From: Rhizobiaceae bacterium | GTDB taxonomy: Bacteria; Pseudomonadota; Alphaproteobacteria; Rhizobiales; Rhizobiaceae | Direction: 5' to 3' | Length of the DNA stretch: 10,872 nucleotides | NCBI GenBank assembly: GCA_020696915.1 | Contig: JAJFMR010000065.1 | Location: 1 to 10,872 of the forward strand | In this document: positions 1 through 5,917 of the stretch, in pieces | How positions within the stretch are numbered: the first letter of the stretch is position 1 | How the letters are laid out: each line of letters opens with the position of its first letter | Notes under the pieces: model-generated | What the model was told of the DNA's origin: nothing | Databases searched by the model: none | Seen by the model: only the letters and a program-made list of their open reading frames with translations | Position numbers and translations under genes: made by a program

Positions 1-1391
1 GCCAGCGCGGACGCGAACAGGTCCGGGTCGTCGGCTTCGATCAGTCCGCAGGGTTCGCCGCCATAGCCGAGAGCGCGCGTCAGCAGATTGGCGATGGCGA
101 TATTTGCGGCAAGGCCGCCGGTGTCGTGCCGGGGCCTGGACGGTCCGAGAACCCGGACCAGCAAGGCGCCCCAGGCGAATGGGGCCGTCCATGCCTCCAC
201 CCCGAGCTGCGTGGTTTCGTTGACGGCAACGGGCAGCACGTTCGCCGGCAGGCCGGGACCGAAGCGCGCCAGCGCATCGATCAGCGGCTCGCCGTGACCA
301 AGGTCGTGAAACAGCACGACCGGGTCGCGTCCTCCGGCCTGCCGGTAAGCGACGAGCAGCGAGCGCAGCCGCCGCAGCAGCGCATCGGCCTTGGGAACCG
401 CGTATTCTGCGGCGCCGGTCGGGCAAGCGGCCGCGCAGCTGCCGCAGCCGGCGCAGACTTCCGCATCGATTGCGACGTGATTGCCGGCCGGCGTTATGGC
501 CCCCGTCGGACAGACCTCCAGGCAGCGCGTGCAGCCGACGATCCGCGAGCGTGAATGCGCGCAGAGATCGGCGGAAAAGTCGATGTACCGCGGCTTGTCG
601 AAATCGCCGACCAGGTCGGCCGCCTTCCACACGGCCTCGGTGAAGGACACGCCATTGCCTGGGTCGGCCCTGATGTAGCCGTCGCGGAGATCATGCGCCG
701 GAAACAGCGGCACGCCTCCCGAAAGGTCGAGCAGGATGTCGCAATTCGACACGGCGCCGTTCCGCGGAGCGCCGAAGCGCAGCCTGTCGCGCGAAGAGGG
801 AACGGGTGCCGCGAAATCGTCCACGACGAGCTCGAAAGCGCCGAGATGCCCGCTGGCATTGCGGATCGTTCCCTGCATGACCGGGAAGTCCCAGATGCGG
901 TGCGGCATGACGTCGCGCGGCCGGGAAAGCAGCACGGTGACGTCGAGCCGGTCGGCGAGCCGGCGACCTGCCTCAATCGCCTTTTCGTCGCAGCCATAGA
1001 TCAGCACGACGCCACGGCTCTGGAGCGTCACAACGGCCGGCGGGGCAGCCGTTTCGGCAGCCATGGCGATGAGCGCAGCCGCTTTCGGGCCGGCGGCGGC
1101 GCTGGCGTCCGACCAGCCCGCCATCTCGCGAATATTGCCGAAGGCAAGTTCGCCGGCATGGCCGGCCTCTCGGGCCAGTTCACGAAACAGCGGCGCCTGT
1201 TGCGTGCAGCCGATAGTCACCGGGACCTTGCCGCCGAGCACGGCTCGCACGCGGTCGAGTTCGGCGCCGCAGAACTGATGTCCCGTCTCGACCGCCGCGG
1301 CGGGAGAGCCGCGCGCCACGCTGCTGCCGTAATCCGGCATGGTCGCCTCACAGGAACACACCAGTATTTTCCGCTTGTCCGCCAATTTCAC
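1..1391 (-). CDS. 4Fe-4S ferredoxin-like protein of the formate dehydrogenase accessory cluster (C-terminus cut by window edge)
   Basis: An open frame of 463 codons runs leftward and leaves the window, so the C-terminus is missing. The proposed GTG start has a GGGAG ribosome site four bases upstream, and an in-frame TAG lies shortly before it. A TTG two codons later is an alternative. The first in-frame ATG is codon 18, which would remove the Cys12-Ser-Cys14 motif that I believe is typical of this family's N-terminus. Residues 128-158 look like a Rossmann-type strand-helix-strand (VVLIYGCDEK). Two ferredoxin clusters follow: Cys277, Cys287, Cys290, Cys294-Pro (an unusually long first gap) and Cys313, Cys316, Cys319, Cys323-Pro. 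There is no signal peptide or membrane segment, so it is probably cytoplasmic. It is divergent from the formate dehydrogenase accessory genes. Its exact role is not established; electron transfer during maturation or from formate oxidation is inference. From memory, full-length relatives have roughly 650 residues and further clusters. Confidence 0.85.
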   Translation of the reverse strand, partial: MKLADKRKILVCSCEATMPDYGSSVARGSPAAAVETGHQFCGAELDRVRAVLGGKVPVTIGCTQQAPLFRELAREAGHAGELAFGNIREMAGWSDASAAAGPKAAALIAMAAETAAPPAVVTLQSRGVVLIYGCDEKAIEAGRRLADRLDVTVLLSRPRDVMPHRIWDFPVMQGTIRNASGHLGAFELVVDDFAAPVPSSRDRLRFGAPRNGAVSNCDILLDLSGGVPLFPAHDLRDGYIRADPGNGVSFTEAVWKAADLVGDFDKPRYIDFSADLCAHSRSRIVGCTRCLEVCPTGAITPAGNHVAIDAEVCAGCGSCAAACPTGAAEYAVPKADALLRRLRSLLVAYRQAGGRDPVVLFHDLGHGEPLIDALARFGPGLPANVLPVAVNETTQLGVEAWTAPFAWGALLVRVLGPSRPRHDTGGLAANIAIANLLTRALGYGGEPCGLIEADDPDLFASAL

Positions 1392-1483
1392 GTCACTCCC
1401 GTGGCGGGACGCTCGCCTTGCTGGCGCCGCCCCTCTAGAAGCCTATAATCATAATCAGTCGCAGTCACGGAATATACGGCTTC
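1392..1483. promoter_or_regulatory. Divergent intergenic spacer with an AT-rich promoter candidate
   Basis: This is the only spacer between the leftward iron-sulfur gene and the rightward accessory operon, so both promoters should lie here or inside the neighbouring genes. The stretch around 1443-1456 is markedly AT-rich in an otherwise GC-rich window. On the plus strand it contains a perfect TATAAT at 1444-1449, followed by a second ATAAT in a short direct repeat. A TTGCTG at 1418-1423 is a possible -35 but lies 20 bases away, longer than ideal. The reverse strand also offers TATGAT-like hexamers. No FNR box, sigma-54 box or other clear operator was recognised. Confidence 0.35.
1395..1400 (-). 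promoter_or_regulatory. Ribosome-binding site for the leftward iron-sulfur gene, inside a small hairpin
   Basis: On the minus strand the sequence GGGAG lies four bases before the GTG codon at 1391-1389. This supports a non-ATG start, since no ATG follows until codon 18. The same GGGA also forms the 3' arm of a five-base-pair hairpin (TCCCG, loop CCA, CGGGA). The hairpin is too small to claim regulation. Confidence 0.45.
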
Positions 1484-2236
1484 ATGCCAATGACCTATCG
1501 GCCCTCGGAATTCGAGCGAGCCATCGATCTGCCCCCTCCCTACAGCCTGGTTCCCCTGCGGGAAGCCGGCGACGCGTTCGACCATGCCTGCGCCATCGCG
1601 GACAGCGAAGGCGCCGGCATGCTGGTCTGGGTGCGCCGCTACGATCTCGTGGAATTTGCCGTGACGCTCGAACCGGACGAGCCGCTCAGCAGGGCGCGCC
1701 GTGCGTTCTTTGCCGGGTCGAACGCTCTCGCCGACGCGCTTGCCGTCCAGGCGCCGCCCGAACGTCCGATCACCCTGGACTGGCCTGATGCGATCCGCAT
1801 CGACGGCGTGCTTGTCGGCGGCAGCCGCCTCGGCTGGCCGGAAGAGGCCGCGGAAGACCAAATCCCGCCATGGCTGGTGTTCTCGGGCATGGTCCGCGCC
1901 CGCGTGCTGCGCGCCGGCGAGTCCGGCCTGCGTCCGCTTTTCGGCGCGCTGGACGAGGTCGGCTTCGAGGAGATCGATGCCGGCGAGATCGTCGCCAGCT
2001 TCGCCCGCCATCTGATGCACAACTTCCATGAATGGGGCGAGACCGGCGCGGCGGTGGCGGGGCGCTGGCTCGAGCGCCTGTCCGGAGAGGGCGACCAGAC
2101 TGTCCGGCTCGCCGACGATGGCGACCTTCTCCTCTTCGGGGCGAGCGGCACCGAGCCGAGCGAACGCCGCAGCCTGCGGGCGGCGCTTGCGCGGCCGACA
2201 TGGCGCGATCCGGCGACGGGGGAGCCATGGCTTTGA
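1484..2236 (+). CDS. Biotin/lipoate protein ligase-like protein with DUF4444-type C-terminus, probably non-catalytic
   Basis: The product has 250 residues. The first two thirds resemble the biotin/lipoate ligase fold: a helix after the strand at about residues 45-67, the helix SNALADAL, and a Trp100-Pro-Asp-Ala motif followed by a glycine-rich strand (VLVGG). The last part (about 165-245, including MHNFHEWGETGAAV) matches what I recall as DUF4444. Key features of active ligases are not seen. There is no GRGRRGR-type nucleotide loop, and the position of the invariant lysine after the Trp-Pro motif holds Leu110 by an ungapped visual alignment. It is therefore probably a re-purposed or ligand-binding fold rather than a ligase. 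The start could be ATG 1484 or ATG 1490; neither has a strong ribosome site. It is the first gene of the rightward operon and overlaps the next by 10 bases. A role in formate dehydrogenase maturation is inferred only from context. Confidence 0.82.
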   Translation: MPMTYRPSEFERAIDLPPPYSLVPLREAGDAFDHACAIADSEGAGMLVWVRRYDLVEFAVTLEPDEPLSRARRAFFAGSNALADALAVQAPPERPITLDWPDAIRIDGVLVGGSRLGWPEEAAEDQIPPWLVFSGMVRARVLRAGESGLRPLFGALDEVGFEEIDAGEIVASFARHLMHNFHEWGETGAAVAGRWLERLSGEGDQTVRLADDGDLLLFGASGTEPSERRSLRAALARPTWRDPATGEPWL

Positions 2237-2763
2237 GATTGCCGCGGACGATCCGTCTCGATGCGTCGGATACCTTCGTCTACCAACCGGCGGCCGAGCC
2301 CGGAGAATGGGCGGTGACCGGCACCTTCCTGTTTTTCGGCGTCGATACTGCGAAGCTTTCCGGCAAGCAGCGGCAGGCCTTCCGAGCCGGCTTCCTCGGC
2401 ATAGCAAGCTTCGGATGGTCGACGCTGGCGATCGTCACCGAGGCGAGCGAAGGCGAGCGTGCCGCTGCCGTCGAGCACCTCGCCGCGCAACTGGTCAGGC
2501 ACTGCGGAGCACCCGACCCGGCAGCCGCGCGCGCCGCCGCCGAGGAGGAAATCGCCTTCGCCCAGTCGCTGTGCGATCACCAGCCGAACACGCTGCTCGG
2601 CCTGCAAAGGACGAGCGAGGGCGACCACATAAGGGAGACTTTCCGGACGCTGCATCGCAGCGTCGCGCGGCTCGAGCCGGCGAACGCCTTCCGCTTCGTC
2701 GCGGTCGAGGAGGAGAACGGCGAAGACGTCGATATCGCGGCACTGGCGGAGCGGCCGTCGTGA
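2227..2763 (+). CDS. DUF6505 family protein, formate dehydrogenase accessory cluster
   Basis: The protein has 178 residues and no signal peptide or membrane segment, so it is probably cytoplasmic. ATG 2227 lies inside the end of the ligase-like gene (10-base overlap), with GGGGGAG only two bases upstream. This suggests translational coupling. The N-terminal half is strand-rich, with the hydrophobic run GTFLFFGVD at about residues 31-39 and GFLGIASFGWSTLAIV at about 55-70. The C-terminal half is charged and helical (AAARAAAEEEIAFAQSLCD), ends in an acidic tail, and has two cysteines, in HCG and LCD. I recognise it as the small unknown protein normally found beside DUF6352 in alphaproteobacterial formate dehydrogenase clusters. 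The family name is from memory of that context, and the function is unknown. Confidence 0.75.
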   Translation: MALRLPRTIRLDASDTFVYQPAAEPGEWAVTGTFLFFGVDTAKLSGKQRQAFRAGFLGIASFGWSTLAIVTEASEGERAAAVEHLAAQLVRHCGAPDPAAARAAAEEEIAFAQSLCDHQPNTLLGLQRTSEGDHIRETFRTLHRSVARLEPANAFRFVAVEEENGEDVDIAALAERPS

Positions 2764-3773
2764 ACGACTTCTGGATCTCCTGCGGCCACCATCTGCTCGA
2801 CCGCGATGCGGCCGGACGGCTTATCGTTACCGACGCGTTCCTGAAGGCCTATCTGGCGCGGCCGGAACTGCTGCCGCCCGAAACGGCCTGCGAGGCGGAG
2901 CGGCGCCTCCATCACGAGCTTCTGATGCACCACCCGCGGCGGCCGGTCGGCGCCGACGAAATCGCCGCGATAGAGGACGAGGACGCCCGCGAGAACTGGA
3001 CATTCATGGTCGCCTTCCGCGACCTGCTGCTGACCACGGAAACGCTCGAAGCCGCCTATCTGGCGCTGGCGCGCGGCGCCGCCGGCAACGTGCCGCCGCT
3101 CTTCATGAACCAGCTGGCGCAGGTGGTCTTGCGCAATGCGCTCGACGGCGAAGAGGACGCGCATGTGCTGCGCGCCGCGGAACTGTTCTTCCGGCCGCAA
3201 CGCGTCACGTTCCACGAGGGAACGGTGCTCCTTGCCGATGCCGAGACCGTGGAGACCCACGAGCAAAACCGTCATGCCTCACCGCTTCTGGCGATGCTCG
3301 GCGGCCCGGCGGCGACCGAGCTGGACATTCTCGACGAGGCGAACGAAGCGGACTATTGCGCCCGCAGCGATGCTTTCGACCTGGTGCTCAACCTCGGCGG
3401 CAGCGGGCGGGCCCGTCGCGGCCTCGCTGCCGCGATGGCCGCCTGGATACGTCATCTGCTCGCCGTCGACGTCAGGATCGAGCCGGTCGACCGGATAGAC
3501 GACGAGAACTGGACATGGTTCGTCGGCCTCGACGCCGAGGGGACGCGGATCGGCAACGAACTCTGGAACGGGCGCGATCTGGAGGAAGCGGCAGCCGAGC
3601 GCATCATCGCGCTGTTCCGGCTGGATTTCAGCGATCCACGCGAGGCACCCCCCGAGGTGGGCGCCGGTCCGGTCTGGCTCATCCTTGCGATGACGCCGGA
3701 CCGCACGATCCGCATGAAACCGCAGAATCTCGGCGTCGGTCTGCCGTTGCGCGCCGGCGCGGCGGCACACTGA
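2760..3773 (+). CDS. DUF6352 family protein, formate dehydrogenase accessory cluster
   Basis: This 337-residue protein is predicted to be soluble. It starts with GTG at 2760, overlapping the stop of the previous gene by four bases (GTGA), with GGAG eight bases upstream. The same frame stays open far upstream, but that extension lies under two other genes and has a different, arginine-rich composition, so GTG is the better start. The N-terminus reads FWISCGHHLLDRDAAGRL. A helical region (about 30-120) contains EDARENWTFMVAFRDLLL, and the middle and C-terminal parts are mixed strand and helix, with a second NWTW motif near residue 250. No catalytic motif, metal site or cofactor motif was recognised. 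The protein is acidic overall. Its place between DUF6505 and DUF3305 fits the conserved accessory block of membrane formate dehydrogenase. The function is unknown. Confidence 0.78.
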   Translation: MNDFWISCGHHLLDRDAAGRLIVTDAFLKAYLARPELLPPETACEAERRLHHELLMHHPRRPVGADEIAAIEDEDARENWTFMVAFRDLLLTTETLEAAYLALARGAAGNVPPLFMNQLAQVVLRNALDGEEDAHVLRAAELFFRPQRVTFHEGTVLLADAETVETHEQNRHASPLLAMLGGPAATELDILDEANEADYCARSDAFDLVLNLGGSGRARRGLAAAMAAWIRHLLAVDVRIEPVDRIDDENWTWFVGLDAEGTRIGNELWNGRDLEEAAAERIIALFRLDFSDPREAPPEVGAGPVWLILAMTPDRTIRMKPQNLGVGLPLRAGAAAH

Positions 3774-3785
3774 GGAAAGAGCGTG

Positions 3786-4292
3786 ATGATACAGGAAGCA
3801 ATCGAAGTCGGCGTAATCGTCGAGCGCCGGGTCCTGAACAACCGCTGGGTCGACCATGCCTGGACGCCGGTTGCCGTGCTGGCCGGTGCGCCGGCGGCGC
3901 TGCCGTGGACGGTGCTCGATGAAACGCCGGTGGCAACACGCTATTACGCCGGCCCCAGCCAGCTCGAATTCTTCGCCTCGGATACCGAGATGTATCGCGA
4001 GAACCTGCGGGCCGGGCAGCCGAGCCTGTGGGTGTCACTCAGGCCTGTCAGCACGCCGCCCGGTGTCTCGCTTCGCCTCGTTACAGCCGATCCATCGGAG
4101 GCCGAAGCGCTGACGGAGCCAGGCACCGACATCATCGAGGCGGTTTCCATGCCGCCCGAGATCCGGGACCGTCTGGCTGCCTTCGTCGAGGCACACCACG
4201 TCGACCGTCCCTTCGTCAAACGCAAGCGCGACCGGGCCGACCCCGAGGCCTTTGCAAGCAGGCCTCCCGGTGTGCGCAACCGGGGGCGATGA
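3786..4292 (+). CDS. DUF3305 domain-containing protein
   Basis: The protein has 168 residues. GAGGA overlapping the upstream stop codon serves either ATG 3786 or the GTG immediately before it (3783); ATG is preferred. The N-terminus VGVIVERRVLNNRWVDHAW is typical of DUF3305, and the body is strand-rich, with no signal peptide or transmembrane segment. The C-terminus is strongly basic (HHVDRPFVKRKRDRADP, about residues 137-153), in contrast to the acidic tails of the next protein. It lies nine bases after DUF6352 and three bases before DUF3306, a pair that usually stays together next to TorD and formate dehydrogenase genes. Its biochemical role is not established. A cytoplasmic assembly or delivery role for the enzyme is inferred from context. 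Confidence 0.85.
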   Translation: MIQEAIEVGVIVERRVLNNRWVDHAWTPVAVLAGAPAALPWTVLDETPVATRYYAGPSQLEFFASDTEMYRENLRAGQPSLWVSLRPVSTPPGVSLRLVTADPSEAEALTEPGTDIIEAVSMPPEIRDRLAAFVEAHHVDRPFVKRKRDRADPEAFASRPPGVRNRGR

Positions 4293-4295
4293 AAG

Positions 4296-5054
4296 ATGAG
4301 CGACGGCAATGTCTTCTCGCGCTGGTCGCGCCGCAAGCTCGACGCGCGGCAGAACGGGCCGAAAGAGAAGGCCGCGACGCCTAGTCCCGAGGCCGGTCTC
4401 CTTGCAGAGCCCGTCGAGGCCGAGGCCGCCGAGGCACAGCTTGCGGATGCAGGCCTCGTCGAGGCACAGCCTGCCGATGCCGAGCCTGCCGATGCCGAGC
4501 CTGCTGAGGCAGAGACCCCGGAAACCCTGCCCCGGCTCGAGGACCTTCACGCCGACAGCGACCTTTCGGCCTTTCTGCGCAAGGGAGTGCCGGCAGCGCT
4601 GCGAAACAGCGCATTGCGAAAGATGTGGTCGCTCGACCCGGTCATCCGCGACTATGTCGGGCCTGCGGAATATGCGTGGAATTTCAACGAGCCCGGATCG
4701 ATGGCCGGGTTCGGGCCGCTCGAGCCGAACAGCGCGGTCGTGAATTTTCTTTCCACCGCAGGCAGGTCGGTCCTTGCGGAGCTGGAAGGAACGCCGACGG
4801 CAACGGACGTGCCGGCGGACGGGCAGCCAACTGAAATGCACAGCGTCTCAGACGGAGAGGAAAACGCGGAGACGGTACGGACAGCCGAAGCTCCGGCTTC
4901 GGAGGCACCGGCCGCAGCCGAGCCGACGCTGGTGGAATCGGCATCGCCGAAAGCTGCGGCCGATGCAGGGGCGACATCCTGCGAGGTGCCCGGGCCCGCC
5001 GAATCAGCACCCGAACCGGCTCGCCCGCGCCATGGCGGCGCCGTGCCGCGATGA
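4296..5054 (+). CDS. DUF3306 domain-containing protein with acidic low-complexity tails
   Basis: The product has 252 residues, starting at ATG 4296 three bases after the DUF3305 stop. The N-terminus FSRWSRRKLDAR is a basic conserved segment. Residues about 24-75 are Ala/Glu/Pro-rich and include a five-residue tandem repeat (PADAE). The folded core is residues 78-142, with VPAALRNSALRKMWSLDP followed by an aromatic and Asn-rich segment and FGPL, as expected for DUF3306. Residues about 160-252 are again an Ala/Glu/Pro-rich, probably disordered tail. No membrane segment or cysteine cluster is visible. The core region resembles a short helical binding module more than an enzyme. It pairs with DUF3305 in the operon. 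The function is unknown; a scaffold or partner-binding role during formate dehydrogenase assembly is inference. Confidence 0.85.
   Translation: MSDGNVFSRWSRRKLDARQNGPKEKAATPSPEAGLLAEPVEAEAAEAQLADAGLVEAQPADAEPADAEPAEAETPETLPRLEDLHADSDLSAFLRKGVPAALRNSALRKMWSLDPVIRDYVGPAEYAWNFNEPGSMAGFGPLEPNSAVVNFLSTAGRSVLAELEGTPTATDVPADGQPTEMHSVSDGEENAETVRTAEAPASEAPAAAEPTLVESASPKAAADAGATSCEVPGPAESAPEPARPRHGGAVPR
4440..4514 (+). repeat. 15-base tandem repeat coding for a five-residue acidic repeat
   Basis: Five consecutive 15-base units lie in frame within the DUF3306 gene. The units at 4470-4484 and 4485-4499 are identical (CCTGCCGATGCCGAG). Those at 4440, 4455 and 4500 are diverged. They encode LADAG, LVEAQ, PADAE, PADAE and PAEAE. 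The identical pair suggests recent slippage, and the unit length keeps the frame, so copy number could vary between strains. Confidence 0.75.
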
Positions 5055-5167
5055 CGTCAAAGACGGCAAACCCCGTGGGGGCGGGCCTGGTTTTGGCGGA
5101 AATTGCCATCTGGGGAGGAAATCTAATGGATTCGCAGGCTTGCAAACGTTCGCTCAGGGGGGTTTAG
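5051..5167 (+). CDS. Possible small ORF (38 codons), or a 13-residue leader peptide from an internal start
   Basis: An ATG at 5051 overlaps the DUF3306 stop codon (ATGA) and opens a 38-residue frame ending at TAG 5165-5167. Within it, ATG 5126 is preceded by a near-perfect ribosome site (GGGGAGGA, seven bases away) and would give the peptide MDSQACKRSLRGV. The frame is the same as that of the downstream chaperone but is separated from it by TAG stops at 5165 and 5174. I recognise no family. It may be a leader peptide, a coupling ORF, or chance; the ribosome site is the main evidence. Confidence 0.25.
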   Translation: MTSKTANPVGAGLVLAEIAIWGGNLMDSQACKRSLRGV

Positions 5168-5168
5168 T
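5140..5168 (+). promoter_or_regulatory. Weak sigma-70-like promoter candidate ahead of the chaperone gene
   Basis: TTGCAA (5140-5145) and TTTAGT (5163-5168) are separated by exactly 17 bases in the largest gap of the operon. Each hexamer matches four of six consensus positions. A small inverted repeat follows (GGAGCG, GT, CGCTC at about 5177-5190). This could give the chaperone and structural genes their own promoter, but chance matches of this quality are common. Confidence 0.2.
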
Positions 5169-5206
5169 GGCCATAGGGAGCGGTCGCTCTACATAGGAAG
5201 CGTACC

Positions 5207-5863
5207 GTGAGGTCGTGTGACGTGAACATGGTTTCAGGTCTGGAGGAAGCGACGGGAAGGCCAGGCGGCAGCGCCGGGATGGACGACACCGATCTCGCAC
5301 GCTCCCAGGAGTACGCGCTGCTCGGCTCGCTTCTGCAGCGCGCTCCGGATGCCGACTTCCTTGCACGGCTCTCGCAGCTCGAAGGCTCCGACACGCCGCT
5401 CGGCGAGGCCCATGCTCAACTCGCACAGGCCGCGGCAAGCGCGTCGGCGGAAAAGGTACGGCGGGAATATTTCGAACTCTTCGAGGGGGTCGGCCGCGGC
5501 GAACTGCTGCCCTATGCCTCCTACTATCTCACCGGGTTCCTGAACGAGCGGCCGCTGGCGCACCTGCGCGCCGATCTCGGCCGCCTCGGACTGGAGCGCG
5601 CCGACGGCCACTTCGAGCCGGAGGACCACCTCGGCACGCTTTGCGAGATCATGAGCGGCCTCGCGGCCGGCCGCTTCGAAGCCTCGTCCGGGGACGAGGC
5701 GAGCTTTTTTTCCCGGCATGTCTCGCCATGGGCGGGCCGCCTGTTCGCCGATCTCGAAAAGGCCCGCTCGGCCCGCTTCTACAAGGCGGTCGGCGCCGTC
5801 GGCCGGATTTTCATCGCCATCGAAGCCGAGGGCTTCGGCATGGAAACGCGCAGCCATGCGTGA
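5207..5863 (+). CDS. TorD/DmsD-family Tat-enzyme chaperone for formate dehydrogenase
   Basis: The protein has 218 residues from GTG 5207, which has AGGA nine bases upstream. ATG 5228 and ATG 5279 are in-frame alternatives; the recognisable domain only begins near MDDTDLARSQEYALL at residue 25, so the true start may be later. It is all-helical, with the family signature FEPEDHLGTL (Glu137-Pro-Glu-Asp-His-Leu) after an earlier LPYASYYLTGFL segment. TorD-family chaperones are cytoplasmic. They bind the apo-form or Tat signal of a molybdoenzyme until the cofactor is inserted and then release it to the Tat system. Here the client is most likely the alpha subunit encoded just downstream, whose precursor has a Tat signal. 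The gene lies 152 bases after DUF3306 and 54 bases before the small Tat protein. Confidence 0.88.
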   Translation: MRSCDVNMVSGLEEATGRPGGSAGMDDTDLARSQEYALLGSLLQRAPDADFLARLSQLEGSDTPLGEAHAQLAQAAASASAEKVRREYFELFEGVGRGELLPYASYYLTGFLNERPLAHLRADLGRLGLERADGHFEPEDHLGTLCEIMSGLAAGRFEASSGDEASFFSRHVSPWAGRLFADLEKARSARFYKAVGAVGRIFIAIEAEGFGMETRSHA

Positions 5864-5897
5864 GGAGCAGACAAGCCGAAGATCGCGCTCCTCGCGC
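5858..5897 (+). other. Strong RNA hairpin between the chaperone and structural genes
   Basis: An 11-base-pair stem can form between 5858-5868 (GCGTGAGGAGC) and 5887-5897 (GCTCCTCGCGC), with one G-U pair and an 18-base loop. It contains the chaperone stop codon and ends 21 bases before the next ATG, just upstream of that gene's GGGAGG ribosome site. No run of T follows, so it does not look like a factor-independent terminator. It may protect or process the mRNA at the boundary between accessory and structural genes; that role is inference. Confidence 0.4.
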
Positions 5898-5917
5898 CAT
5901 GAACAGGGAGGTCAAAA

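Noticed and set aside
555..1448. Long plus-strand frame opposite the leftward iron-sulfur gene
   Set aside because: It has no recognisable motif, and the opposite strand shows two clear ferredoxin cysteine clusters.
1388..2655. Long minus-strand frames across the ligase-like and DUF6505 genes
   Set aside because: The compositions are typical of antisense shadows, and the plus strand has coupled genes with family resemblance.
2028..2759. Upstream extension of the DUF6352 frame to 2028
   Set aside because: The extra residues are arginine-rich and overlap the ligase-like and DUF6505 genes completely. GTG 2760 has a ribosome site and a four-base overlap typical of coupled genes.
5126..5206. Frameshifted or stop-interrupted N-terminus of the chaperone gene
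   Set aside because: The TorD-like domain is complete from about residue 25 of the called protein, so no missing part needs to be recovered. The two TAG codons are better seen as non-coding or leader sequence.
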